A stretch of DNA of 64,000 nucleotides. Origin: Thiocapsa bogorovii. GTDB taxonomy: Bacteria > Pseudomonadota > Gammaproteobacteria > Chromatiales > Chromatiaceae. The translations under genes and the position numbers were made by a program. The stretch covers positions 1,302,001 to 1,366,000 of the forward strand of contig NZ_CP089309.1 in NCBI RefSeq assembly GCF_021228795.1, in the 5' to 3' direction. The notes below the pieces were generated by a model. That model was given only the letters and a program-made list of their open reading frames with translations. It was not told the origin of the DNA and did no database searches. This document shows positions 26,423 to 35,482 of this stretch, piece after piece (positions within the stretch are counted from its first letter, which is position 1; every line of letters starts with the position of its first letter).

Positions 26423-29187
26423 CGTCGACCATGGAAGCGACCGCCAAAGCCGCCGCCGAATCGGTCACCGAAGCCGCCACCGAATCGACCGCCGAAGGCA
26501 CCACCGCCCGGACCTGCGCCGCCGAATCCCCCTCCGCCGAATCGGTTGTCAAAATCACCTTCGCCGAAACCGAATCCGCCGAATCTGTCGTCGAAACCGA
26601 ACCCGCTGTTCAGGCGGTCGTCACCGAGAGAACGCGCTTGCTGCTCGCGATCGGCCCAACCGGCATCGCCGGCATCCTGCCAGCCGCCGTCTTCGTGCCG
26701 CTGCCACTCATTACCGGTATTGCGGTAGACGTTGCCGTCCGCACCGGCATAGAGATTGTTACCGACACGGGCGGTGTCGAGGGTGCGTGTCTCACCGGTG
26801 CGCGGGTTGCTGAAGGTGGTCTGGTGCGCCGCGGCGGTGCCGCCGAACGGACCGCTCGCGCGCACGCTATCACGCGAGACGGAGTCGCCGTCGGGACCGC
26901 TTGCCGCCATCCTGGAGCCGTAGGATCGGACGCCCGTTGCCGGGTTGTAGCGCTCGCCGCGAGCCACTCCGCCGTCGACACCGCCCGCGGTGTCGAAGCT
27001 GCGTCCATAGCCGCGTTGGGCGACGCCGGTGTAGGGGTTGTAGCTGCGCCCGGCGGCATAGCGTCCGCTGGTGCCGGTGCGCCAGTTGCTGTAATCGCCT
27101 CGGGCGCCGGTGCCCAGGGTGCCGTCCGCGCGGTCGTACCAGGTGCGCGTGCCCGCGGCGACCGTATTCCCCCACTGGCGGTAGACATTGGCGCTGGTCA
27201 CGCCGCAGCAGCCATAGCCCATGTCGTAGGGTCGATAATAGGCGCCGCCCCAGTAGGGCTCCGCCATCGCGGCCGTGGCGAGCCCGAGACCGAAGCCGAA
27301 GGCGTAACCGGCGGCGGGGTTGTAGACCGGCTGCGCGGCCAGGCCGAAGGTCTCCGGAGCGGCATACCAGGCATCGCCGATCCAGGGTTGGTAGTCGTAG
27401 CCGGTGCCGTAGACCACGACGCCGTCGGTGGACTGCACGGTGCCGAGATAGCCCGGCGTATAGCCCTCGTAGATCACCTCCGGGGTGCTGTCGTAAATGT
27501 GCACGTAGGTGACGTAATGCAGCGGCGAACTGGGCGGAATCGCGTAGATGGCGTCCGGCACCGCGGTGGAGAGCTCCCAAGGACCGTCGAATGACGGCGA
27601 TTGGAACCAGACGCCGTCCTGCAGCGCATAGTACATCTCGCCGTTGACCCGGATGATCGGCGTCTCGCTGTTGACGGCGTATTCCAGGTCCGTCCCCTGG
27701 AGGAGCCCAATCGTCGGTGGACCGTCGAACTTGGCCGTAAACACGGGGCCGTCGTTGGCCTTGCGGGGAATGGTGGCGGTCTGCGGAATCGTATTGGCGA
27801 TGACCGCCTCGCGCGCCTGGGGTGTGCCGGCGACCGTGGAAAGTACCACCCCGGCCGTGCTCTGGGGCGGGATCTGCTTGAAATCGACGGGCAGGTCCGT
27901 ACTGGCAACAAAGGCCCAGGGCCCGTTGAGGTCGGGGGCGCGATACCAGCGCCCGGCCATCAAGGCGTAATAGCTGTTGTCGTCGGTGTCGACGAACACA
28001 TCGGCACTCGTGTTCTTGGCGCGCAACAGCGCGGTGCCATCGATCGGCACAAGATCCGGCTGCCCCTGGAAGACGATCAGCTCGGTCGGCGTCTGGCTGA
28101 CATAGACGTCCGGGATGCCGGCCGCCAGCAGATCGACCGTCGGTGTGCTGGGACTGCCGTTGAGCAGGTCCGCCTCTCCACGCGCGGCGAGTTGGCTGGC
28201 AACGGCGTCGATACCCGCCGGGGTGATCTCGGCATGCACCCAGGGCCCGGCGAGCGTGGGGGCGGTCACCCAGCCGTCGAGCAGATGGAGATAAAAGGGT
28301 TGGTTCTCGCCGGTGGTCAGAATCACCGCCCTTGTATTGATGATCCGCTGTACCGGGGTGTCCGCATCCGCGGCCGGCTTCAGCACCGGACTGCCCTGGA
28401 TGGGCACCAGAATCGCGGGTCGTTGACTGACGATCACGCGCGGCACCGGATTCTGCACCGCGACCGCGCCACCGTGATCGACCTTGGCGATTCCTAACGA
28501 TGCCTCGAGCCGATCCAGCGGGATGATGCGCAGCTGACTGCCGAACTCCTTATCCACATCCGCGGCCAGGGTGTTCGCAAGCTCAGGGAGGGTCGGGAAG
28601 TCCGCCTTGGTGATGGCGAGGTCTTGGAGCACCACCATCCGTTGTTCCCGGTCGACCTGGGTGCGCGCTTCGGCGTGGATCACGCCGAAGGCGTCTTCCC
28701 TATTCCCCTTAGACTCGACCGCAACCGCGCTGCGCAGCTTCAGCCTGTTGTCATTCCAACTCTCGACCTGCGGCTGATAGACCAACAGGGTACGACCAAG
28801 CGCCTGGACCTTGCGCGGCCAAGGGTCCGGAGGCAGGTCCGATGAAGCGGCGGCTGCCGGCGCCGATTCCTGTGTCGATTGGAGCATCGGATTGTCGCCC
28901 GGCGGATTGTCCCTTGCCGGAACGCCGAGGCTATGCGGGGCAACCACCAGCTTCTGACCCACCTGGATCTGGTTCGTCGACAGGTCATTCTGCTGATCGA
29001 TTTGGGCCAGCGACATGCCGAAGCGGGCGGCGATGGCGCTGAGCGCATCGCCGCTGACCACCGTGTAGACACCGGTTGCCGCATCGAAACGGCCGAGCGC
29101 ATGGGCACTGGGGCCATTGTCAGCGGCAAGTGTGTGACTGGCGACCAAGGTGACGAGTACGAGAAACAGCAAAGACCGGGTCATCAT
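26419..29187 (-). CDS. Large LysM surface protein, 'carbohydrate-binding family V/XII'-like
   Basis: 922 residues. The signal peptide ends near HTLAADN. ALGRFDAATGVYTVVSGDAL introduces a LysM domain at about 35-84. The central 150-580 region has repeated beta-type units (QPFYLHLLDGWVTAPTLAGP, SYYALMAGRWYRAPDLNGPW, MYYALQDGVWFQSPSFDGPW), each ending in a G-W/WF...GPW motif. From about 580 it becomes Gly/Tyr/Arg-rich (GGGGFGGAGPGGGAFGGRFG), ending in HGRR. It resembles proteins annotated as carbohydrate-binding family V/XII and probably coats or binds the cell wall or exopolymer. A partial near-identical copy lies at 34023-35369. Confidence 0.75.
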   Translation of the reverse strand: MMTRSLLFLVLVTLVASHTLAADNGPSAHALGRFDAATGVYTVVSGDALSAIAARFGMSLAQIDQQNDLSTNQIQVGQKLVVAPHSLGVPARDNPPGDNPMLQSTQESAPAAAASSDLPPDPWPRKVQALGRTLLVYQPQVESWNDNRLKLRSAVAVESKGNREDAFGVIHAEARTQVDREQRMVVLQDLAITKADFPTLPELANTLAADVDKEFGSQLRIIPLDRLEASLGIAKVDHGGAVAVQNPVPRVIVSQRPAILVPIQGSPVLKPAADADTPVQRIINTRAVILTTGENQPFYLHLLDGWVTAPTLAGPWVHAEITPAGIDAVASQLAARGEADLLNGSPSTPTVDLLAAGIPDVYVSQTPTELIVFQGQPDLVPIDGTALLRAKNTSADVFVDTDDNSYYALMAGRWYRAPDLNGPWAFVASTDLPVDFKQIPPQSTAGVVLSTVAGTPQAREAVIANTIPQTATIPRKANDGPVFTAKFDGPPTIGLLQGTDLEYAVNSETPIIRVNGEMYYALQDGVWFQSPSFDGPWELSTAVPDAIYAIPPSSPLHYVTYVHIYDSTPEVIYEGYTPGYLGTVQSTDGVVVYGTGYDYQPWIGDAWYAAPETFGLAAQPVYNPAAGYAFGFGLGLATAAMAEPYWGGAYYRPYDMGYGCCGVTSANVYRQWGNTVAAGTRTWYDRADGTLGTGARGDYSNWRTGTSGRYAAGRSYNPYTGVAQRGYGRSFDTAGGVDGGVARGERYNPATGVRSYGSRMAASGPDGDSVSRDSVRASGPFGGTAAAHQTTFSNPRTGETRTLDTARVGNNLYAGADGNVYRNTGNEWQRHEDGGWQDAGDAGWADREQQARSLGDDRLNSGFGFDDRFGGFGFGEGDFDNRFGGGGFGGAGPGGGAFGGRFGGGFGDRFGGGFGGRFHGRR

Positions 29188-29290
29188 GGTGCAAGGCTCC
29201 CGATGAGCGATTGTTAGGGAATGTAGCCAGGGGCATTTGGGCCTAGGTTTGGCTCGTCCGTGATGGCTGCCTCATAGAGCAACACGCCTG

Positions 29291-29893
29291 TCAGACGGCA
29301 AAGGACCGGAATCCGGTCAACGCGAACTGGACACCCATCGACAGTACAAGGAGTCCCATCAAACGCGTTATCGTGTCCCTCAGAAAACCGGAACCCTGCC
29401 GTCGGCCAGCGAGACCCGCTGTCAACATCATGGCGAGCCAGGTCGTCGCGACCGCGACGCCGTTGGCAACCAGGGCCGTGGTCGGGAGTTGCAAACGCGT
29501 GTGAGCCGCCGCGATCGTAATGACTCCCGTAATGGTCCCTGGACTCGCCGCGAACAGGATCAGGGGTGTCAGCGAGGGTGTTGAATCGGACCCTGCGGCC
29601 GGTGACGAGGCAATCGACCCCTTGCCGCTGAGCATCGAGAACCCCATCCACGCGAGCACGCCACCGCCGGCAACCATGAAGGCGTCCAGCGATACGCCGA
29701 ACAGGTCCAGCACCCTCGTCCCGGCAAGGGCTGCACCCAACAGGATTGCGAGGATGGCCACCGCGGCCTTCGTCGCGTCGGCCAACTGCTTGCGCCGCGA
29801 ACTCCCCGCCTCGGCTTGGGCGAATAACACCCCGCAGATTGCGGGATTCACGAGCGACAGCACTGTCGCAATGGCCTGGAGTTGTTGTTCCAA
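29291..29893 (-). CDS. MarC-family integral membrane protein
   Basis: 200 residues with six predicted membrane segments and the family signatures VNPAICGVLFA near the N-terminus and PLILFAASPGTITGVITIAA in the middle, matching MarC/NAAT proteins. The name comes from an E. coli multiple-antibiotic-resistance locus, but the function is unproven. It is on the same strand as and just upstream of the large surface-protein gene (about 100 bases apart), so they may share a transcript. Confidence 0.85.
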   Translation of the reverse strand: MEQQLQAIATVLSLVNPAICGVLFAQAEAGSSRRKQLADATKAAVAILAILLGAALAGTRVLDLFGVSLDAFMVAGGGVLAWMGFSMLSGKGSIASSPAAGSDSTPSLTPLILFAASPGTITGVITIAAAHTRLQLPTTALVANGVAVATTWLAMMLTAGLAGRRQGSGFLRDTITRLMGLLVLSMGVQFALTGFRSFAV

Positions 29894-29942
29894 AGGCGTT
29901 CTCTTTTTAAGCTGAGTAGTCGGTAATGGAAGCGAGGCGCAC

Positions 29943-30057
29943 GCCCCGTTTCATTCGGAATGACACCGGGGCTCCTCGTCACGGCGTCGCTCCGGTCTCG
30001 ACCGAGGTCTCGCCCTTTCCAGCGGATAGTCCCGCAGGTTCCAGCGCTTGTAGCCCT
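29943..30057 (-). repeat. Duplicated 3' tail of a rhodanese gene, copy A
   Basis: These 115 bases match 35367-35482, which is the end of the rhodanese relic, with one base deleted within the CCCTTT/CCCTTCT stretch. Both copies begin at the same GCCCCGTTTCATTCGG. On the minus strand it still encodes KGETSVETGATP and a stop. Confidence 0.8.
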
Positions 30058-30425
30058 TGGTCGGCATCCATGCGCGTGGCCGCCGCCTCTAGAATTGCTT
30101 CCTCAGCCTCCATGGCCGCCGCCAGTGCAATCTCAACGCTGGTTACGGCATAGGCTTCGGCACGCTCCGCCCGCTTCTCCAGCTTTTGTTTGTCGTGCTT
30201 GGCCGTCCACTCCGCGACCCGCTCTTCAAGCTCGGCCTTCTTGGCCTCGGCAAGTTGCAGCAGCTTGGCCTTCGCGGCCTCGGCGTCGGCCTTCATATCC
30301 GCCGCCCTGGCGCGCGCCGCGGGGAGCTTGGCGCTCAGCTCGGACTCTGTTGCCAAAACCAAGGCTATAATCCACCGCTTTCCCTTACTGCCCACCGGCC
30401 GGGCGCCGATAAGGCCGCACCGCAT
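29979..30425 (-). CDS. Chimeric coiled-coil ORF
   Basis: 148 residues in three pieces. Residues 1-24 (MRCGLIGARPVGSKGKRWII) are unrelated to the paralogue at 43316. Residues 25-120 form a long Ala/Glu/Lys-rich coiled coil (AKLPAARARAADMKADAEAA, KRAERAEAYAVTSVEIALAA). The last residues (KGETSVETGATP) come from the duplicated rhodanese tail. No strong ribosome site was found. It may be a remodelled stress-type coiled-coil protein or a non-functional fusion produced by rearrangement. Confidence 0.5.
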   Translation of the reverse strand: MRCGLIGARPVGSKGKRWIIALVLATESELSAKLPAARARAADMKADAEAAKAKLLQLAEAKKAELEERVAEWTAKHDKQKLEKRAERAEAYAVTSVEIALAAAMEAEEAILEAAATRMDADQGLQALEPAGLSAGKGETSVETGATP

Positions 30426-30450
30426 CCTGGCTGCGCGTAATTTATCCTGC

Positions 30451-30622
30451 TCTATTGCTGATAGTGAGGTGCTGACGTTGGGGGCCTCATCAGAGGAGTT
30501 CAGCGTATTCGCTATATTGAAGGTCGAAGCCGGCGAGCATCTCTACCGTGCCCCCAATGAAAACGCGAGTATTATGCCGGGCCCGATCGCCTCGGTCTGA
30601 CCACTTCACGCCAATCGGCGAG
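30451..30622 (-). promoter_or_regulatory. Conserved upstream region of coiled-coil gene, copy 1
   Basis: About 170 bases upstream of the coiled-coil ORF are recognisably similar to 43580-43752, upstream of the paralogous gene. The best-kept blocks (plus strand) are TTCAGCGTATTCGCTAT and GTCGAAGCCGG. No protein frame is conserved. It may be a promoter and leader, or a small RNA. Confidence 0.45.
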
Positions 30623-30679
30623 GCACGCGTCTGGATTGCTTGGTGGCGCCGAATGCATGCAGATGAGTCAAGTTTGTCT

Positions 30680-31909
30680 TCAGTACGCAACCACGAGCCG
30701 GACCCACAGATAGGCGATGGCCAAGGTCACGGCGGAGACGGGCAGGCCGACCTTGGCGAAGCTCCAGAACGAAATCTTAAGGCCCTTCGCGGCCGCCGCA
30801 TCGACGACGATGATGTTGGCGAGGCTGCCGATGATAATCAGGTTGCTGGCGAGGCCGCTGGCGAGCGCCATCAGCGGCCCGGCCAGGGGGTCTTGTCCGG
30901 CAAAGGGGAGCAGCAGCATCACGGTCGGCACGTTGGAGGTGATATCACTCAGCACGGCCGTGACCGCAAACAAGACGCCCGAGTCCTGCAAGTCGATACC
31001 CATTGTCCGCAGCCAAGTCACCAGGTCCGTCGCCAAACCGGCCTTGGCGAAGGCGCCGTTGACGATGAACAGCCCAACGAACAGGATCAGCAGGTCCCAG
31101 TCCACGCGCTCGAGCATTGGCCGCGCCATGAAGCGGGCGTTGAACAGCATCAGCACGCCACCGACGGTCGCGACCATGCCGCGGTCCCATTCAGTGAACA
31201 CGAAGGAGTACAGGAAAAACAACAACACCAACAGACCCTTGATCGTCTCCCATCGATCGAAGGAGGGATCAGGTAACGCATCGGGCTGCGGCGCATCACC
31301 GGGTTGCAGCGCCCAGCGACCGCGATAGATCAGGGCCAGCACTGCCCAGACCACCAGCAGCGACAGCAGCGCCGGGACCAGTGCATACACCAGATACCCG
31401 GAGAAACTCAGATCCAGCCGCTGCGCGATCAACATGTTCTGCGGGCTGCCGATAATGGTCGCGACCGAGCCGGCGTTGGCGGCAAGCGCGATCGCGAGCA
31501 AGAATGGCACCGGATTCATGCCGCGGCGCAGCGCGATCGCCAGCACCACCGGGGTCATCGCAACCGCGACCACGTCGTTGGTGAGGAAGGCCGACAGCAC
31601 GCCCACCAACGCGATCAGGAGGCCCAGCAGCATGACCTGCGAGGCTTGGATTCGCGCCACAAGACCTGAGAGTGCCGCGTAGAGGCCAGCCGTCTGCAGT
31701 TGCACTGAAACGAGCATCAGTCCGAACAGCATGCCCAGCGTCCCGAAGTCGATGGTGGCGATGGCGGCCGCCTGATCCAACTCGCCGAGAGCGAGCAGGA
31801 CGACTGCGCCGCCGAGCGCAACCGAGGCGCGGTCCATCTTCAGCCCGGGCAACCCGCCCAAAATCATGCCGAGGTAGACCACCAGAAAAACGATCAGGGT
31901 AATGGACAA
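30680..31909 (-). CDS. ArsB/NhaD/SLC13-superfamily permease, copy 1
   Basis: 409 residues, about eleven membrane segments. Typical ion-transporter superfamily motifs: AFLTNDVVAVAMTPVVLAIA with the first conserved N, ANAGSVATIIGSPQNMLIAQ, and in the second half SDITSNVPTVMLLLPFAGQ with the repeat-related N. It could exchange Na+/H+ or move anions; the exact substrate cannot be read from sequence. It differs from copy 2 (44242) by only a few residues (for example MTPVVL here, MTSVVL there). It lies next to an ATPase tail relic, while copy 2 is next to the full proton ATPase, so this copy is the transplanted one. Confidence 0.85.
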   Translation of the reverse strand: MSITLIVFLVVYLGMILGGLPGLKMDRASVALGGAVVLLALGELDQAAAIATIDFGTLGMLFGLMLVSVQLQTAGLYAALSGLVARIQASQVMLLGLLIALVGVLSAFLTNDVVAVAMTPVVLAIALRRGMNPVPFLLAIALAANAGSVATIIGSPQNMLIAQRLDLSFSGYLVYALVPALLSLLVVWAVLALIYRGRWALQPGDAPQPDALPDPSFDRWETIKGLLVLLFFLYSFVFTEWDRGMVATVGGVLMLFNARFMARPMLERVDWDLLILFVGLFIVNGAFAKAGLATDLVTWLRTMGIDLQDSGVLFAVTAVLSDITSNVPTVMLLLPFAGQDPLAGPLMALASGLASNLIIIGSLANIIVVDAAAAKGLKISFWSFAKVGLPVSAVTLAIAYLWVRLVVAY

Positions 31910-32023
31910 ATCATCGGCCTCGCGTAGGGGTGATGAACGCGGAAGAGACCTGCAGGGCTGAAGCGCCTGCTCGCACCCCTGCGATGGTCTGGAGGCCGCA
32001 AGCTCCGGCGCGCCTGACCAACC

Positions 32024-32170
32024 TTACGGCGACGCGACCTCGGCGCCGACCACAGGGGCTGCGGCATCGTACGCCCCGAGCGGCTGATTGATCGTATCCC
32101 GCTGCTTCGCCTGCCACCCGGCCTTGTGATCAGCCGGAGCATCGGTTGCCCGCTTGATGGTGGCCATCAG
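32024..32170 (-). pseudogene. 3' remnant of a proton P-type ATPase gene
   Basis: The minus frame reads MATIKRATDAPADHKAGWQA then KQRDTINQPLGAYD and stops at 32024-32026. This aligns with the last 48 residues of the ATPase at 45586 (MDIIKRATYALADHKTGWQA...). Everything upstream is missing. It marks the edge of the duplicated segment and has diverged freely, as expected for a dead fragment. Confidence 0.85.
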
Positions 32171-32274
32171 CAGGACCCCCGGCGGCTGCGTTCCCCAGCA
32201 GGATCTTGTAGGGCATCATCGTCGTGCAGGCGCCCCGGGCTCATGGCGTGCGCGTCTCCTATGCCGAACTGTCC

Positions 32275-33672
32275 CTAACGCAAAACCTTGACGTCGGCGC
32301 TCTGCACGGGCGCGGCGTCATTGCCCCAGGACGCGCGAATGTAGCTCGCCACGGTCGCGATCTGCTCGTCAGTCAGGATCGACCCGAAGGCGGGCATCAC
32401 GACGTACGGCGAGAAGGCATCGGACGGGTCGGCGGGTGCTCCGAGCAAGAGGGTCTTGATGACGTCGTTGGGCTCAGTGATCGTCACGGCGGGATTGCCG
32501 CGCAGTGCCGGAAAGTAGGGGGTGCGGCCCTGCCCGTGATCCTGATGGCACGCACTGCAGTGGGCCATGTAGAGATCTCGACCGCTCTCTTCATCCGCTG
32601 CGCTCAGCCGATTCGGTGCTGGCGGTTGATGGGTCGGTTCGGTCTTTGCGGGCAAGTCCTTAAGATAGACTGCCATCGCGTAGAGGTCCGCTTTCGTGAG
32701 CTTGGATAGGCTGTCATGCACCACCTCCGCCATCGGACCCAGCGCCTCGGTCACCGGTGCGTCGCCGGTGCCGTTCGGGTCCGAATCGTGGGCCGTCTTG
32801 GCAATCCCGGTGCCGAGAAATGCCGCGAGCTCATCGACGCTCCAGCGTTCGAGCCCCGCGTCCAGGGCGTCGGTCAGATTGGGTGCGTACCAACCGTCGA
32901 TGACGGCGCCTGTCATGGCCTTGGACTTTTCGGTTGCACCGGCGAGATTGCGCGGGGTGTGGCACTCCCCGCAGTGTCCCAGTCCTTCGACGAGATAGGC
33001 GCCTCGGTTCCAGTCGTCGCCGCGATTCGGGTCAGCGTTGTAGCGTTCGGCATTCAAATAAAGATCCTGCCAACCGAACATCAGGTCCCGAATCGAGAAC
33101 GGCCAGCGCAAGTGGGTTTTGGGTGGCCGGTAGCTCGACGGCTCCACGGACATCAGATACGCCTTGATGGCCAGCAGATCCTCGTCGTCCACTTTGGTGT
33201 ATGAGGTATAGGGAAACGCCGGATAGTAGGGTGATCCGCTCGGCGAGATGCCGTGTTGCAGTGCCCGCAGGAAATCCCGGTCGCTGAAGGCGCCGATCCC
33301 GTCTTGTTCCGACGGTGTGATGTTTGGCGTATAGATGGTGCCGAACGGCGTTTCGATGGCGAGACCGCCCTCGAATGGCTTTCCGCCCGGTCGGGTATGA
33401 CAGGCTACGCAATCGCCGGCGGTCGCCAAATACTTGCCCGCGCTCACTTGGTCGTCCAAGAGTGCGCCGGGCCCGGGGATTCCCGAACCAGGCAGCCGCG
33501 AGGGTGAGGACGAGGGCGAGGGCTGTGGCGCCCCTTCGGTCGCCGGCGGAGGAGTAGGCAGAGGTGCCGTCGCACCCGCGGGTGCGTGATTACGATCGCG
33601 GGACATGAAGCCGAGGCCGACCGCTCCCGCGGCGAGCAATGCGATTGTCAAGGTTCGGGAGGGTATGCGCAT
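32275..33672 (-). CDS. Triheme cytochrome c (alcohol/gluconate dehydrogenase subunit type)
   Basis: 465 residues: membrane anchor or signal at 1-23 (TLTIALLAAGAVGLGFMS), a Pro/Ser-rich linker to about 70, and three haem c domains with CVACH (88-92), CGECH (about 234) and CSACH (about 373). Conserved downstream methionine regions such as VVMPAFGSILTDEQI provide axial ligands. The order and spacing match the cytochrome subunit of membrane alcohol or gluconate-type dehydrogenases, which passes electrons from a periplasmic dehydrogenase to quinone. No catalytic subunit is adjacent. It may serve another donor. Confidence 0.88.
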   Translation of the reverse strand: MRIPSRTLTIALLAAGAVGLGFMSRDRNHAPAGATAPLPTPPPATEGAPQPSPSSSPSRLPGSGIPGPGALLDDQVSAGKYLATAGDCVACHTRPGGKPFEGGLAIETPFGTIYTPNITPSEQDGIGAFSDRDFLRALQHGISPSGSPYYPAFPYTSYTKVDDEDLLAIKAYLMSVEPSSYRPPKTHLRWPFSIRDLMFGWQDLYLNAERYNADPNRGDDWNRGAYLVEGLGHCGECHTPRNLAGATEKSKAMTGAVIDGWYAPNLTDALDAGLERWSVDELAAFLGTGIAKTAHDSDPNGTGDAPVTEALGPMAEVVHDSLSKLTKADLYAMAVYLKDLPAKTEPTHQPPAPNRLSAADEESGRDLYMAHCSACHQDHGQGRTPYFPALRGNPAVTITEPNDVIKTLLLGAPADPSDAFSPYVVMPAFGSILTDEQIATVASYIRASWGNDAAPVQSADVKVLR

Positions 33673-33878
33673 GGTGTATCGCTCGTCTTCAATAGGCCAG
33701 GTGTCAGTTTAGCCGGCGGCGAGGTTGAAAGCACTCCGACCGCATCAGTGGAGTTCGATCGATTCGGACGTTGTAGGACCAAAGGGTTCATGAACCTGTC
33801 GGCTCTCACCGGACAGGTGTCGGTGATCGCTGCCACTGTCATGCTGCTGATCCTGGTCGCGACCACCTCGACCGATGT

Positions 33879-34021
33879 CGCGATCACGGCATCGACGGCT
33901 TCAAGCGCGACGTCGCCTCGGCGGTGGTGGCGCGCAACATCCAGCGCATCGGCGCCATGCTGCTGGCGCAGGGAGCCGAGCAGGTGCGGCGCGAACGGGG
34001 CCGACAGCACCGACGACGCGC
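33879..34021 (+). pseudogene. C-terminal relic of a transposase (ISNCY-like)
   Basis: The plus frame reads RDHGIDGFKRDVASAVVARN then IQRIGAMLL and an Arg-rich end, a pattern I associate with the C-terminus of ISNCY-type transposases. It stops abruptly where the duplicated surface-protein sequence begins at 34023. It may have mediated the rearrangement that placed that copy here. Confidence 0.4.
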
Positions 34022-34022
34022 G

Positions 34023-35369
34023 TCATCGTCGACCATGGAAGCGACCGCCAAAGCCGCCGCCACCGAATCCTCTGCCGCCGAATCGATTTTCGAAATCACC
34101 ATCGCCGAAACCGCCTCCACCGAACCTGTCGTCCGAACCGAACCCGCTGTTCAGGCGGTCGTCACCAACGGAGCGCGCTTGTTGCTCGCGATCGGCCCAA
34201 CCGGCATCGCCGGCATCCTGCCAGCCGCCGTCTTCGTGGCGCTGCCACTCATTACCGGTATTGCGGTAGACGTTGCCGTCCGCACCGGCATAGAGATTGT
34301 TACCGACACGGGCGGTGTCGAGTGTGCGTGTCTCACCGGTGCGCGGGTTGCTGAAGGTGGTCTGGTGCGCCGCGGCGGTGCCGCCGAGCGGACCGCTCGC
34401 GCGCACGCTATCGCGCGAGACGGAGTCGCCGTCGGGACCGCTTGCCGCCATCCTGGAGCCGTAGGATCGGACGCCCGTTGCCGGGTTGTAGCGCTCGCCG
34501 CGAGCCACTCCGCCGTCGACACCGCCCGCGGTGTCGAAGCTGCGTCCATAGCCACGTTGGGCGACGCCGGTGTAGGGGTTGTAGCTGCGCCCGGCGCCGT
34601 AGCGTCCGCTGGTGCCGGTGCGCCAGTTGCTGTAATCGCCTCGGGCGCCGGTGCCCAGGGTGCCGTCCGCGCGGTCGTACCAGGTGCGCGTGCCCGCGGC
34701 GACCGTATTCCCCCACTGGCGGTAGACATTGGCGCTGGTCACGCCGCAGCAGCCATAGCCCATGTCGTAGGGTCGATAATAGGCGCCGCCCCAGTAGGGC
34801 TCCGCCATCGCAGCCGTGGCGAGCCCGAGACCGAAGCCGAAGGCGTAACCGGCGGCGGGGTTGTAGACCGGCTGCGCGGCCAGGCCGAAGGTCTCCGGAG
34901 CGGCATACCAGGCATCGCCGATCCAGGGTTGGTAGTCGTAGCCGGTGCCGTAGACCACGACGCCGTCGGTGGACTGCACGGTGCCGAGATAGCCCGGCGT
35001 ATAGCCCTCGTAGATCACCTCCGGGGTGCTGTCGTAAATGTGCACGTAGGTGACGTAATGCAGCGGCGAACTGGGCGGCATCGCGTAGATGGCGTCCGGC
35101 ACCGCGGTGGAGAGCTCCCAAGGACCGTCGAAAGACGGCGATTGGAACCAGACGCCGTCCTGCAGCGCATAGTACATCTCGCCGTTGACCCGGATGATCG
35201 GCGTCTCGCTGTTGACGGCGTATTCCAGGTCCGTCCCCTGGAGGAGCCCAATCGTCGGTGGACCGTCGAACTTGGCCGTAAACACGGGGCCGTCGTTGGC
35301 CTTGCGGGGAATGGTGGCGGTCTGCGGAATCGTATTGGCGATGACCGCCTCGCGCGCCTGGGGTGTGCC
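34023..35369 (-). pseudogene. Second partial copy of the LysM surface-protein gene
   Basis: About 98-99% identical to 26419-27828 apart from a 63-base deletion in the Gly-rich tail. It holds only the C-terminal half, from TPQAREAVIANT onward. Signal peptide, LysM domain and the first repeats are missing. At 35367 the sequence switches to the rhodanese-tail repeat, which happens to supply an in-frame MSFRMKRG start. It may be an inactive fragment or a donor for variation of the intact gene. Confidence 0.85.
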
Positions 35370-35482
35370 CCGTTTCATTCGGAATGACACCGGGGCTCCT
35401 CGTCACGGCGTCGCTCCGGTCTCGACCGAGGTCTCGCCCTTCTCCAGCGGATAGTCCCGCAGGTTCCAGCGCTTGTAGCCCT
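35367..35482 (-). repeat. Rhodanese 3' tail repeat, copy B
   Basis: Matches 29943-30057. This copy is contiguous with further rhodanese coding sequence and so is the parental arrangement, while the other copy is isolated. Confidence 0.8.

Larger units (their letters stand above)
30679..32170 (-). repeat. Duplicated segment (permease + P-type ATPase tail), copy 1
   Basis: Matches 44241-45732 at a constant offset of 13562. From 30679 to about 31550 I saw no difference in roughly 870 bases. From 31550 to 31909 there are about nine, and beyond that the ATPase tail differs at many positions. The right edge is near 32170, inside the ATPase-derived sequence. Confidence 0.9.

Noticed and set aside
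26431-27594. 387-residue plus-strand open frame over the surface-protein gene, repeated at 33924
   Set aside because: Antisense to a secreted protein with a signal peptide and LysM domain; its repetition merely reflects the duplication.
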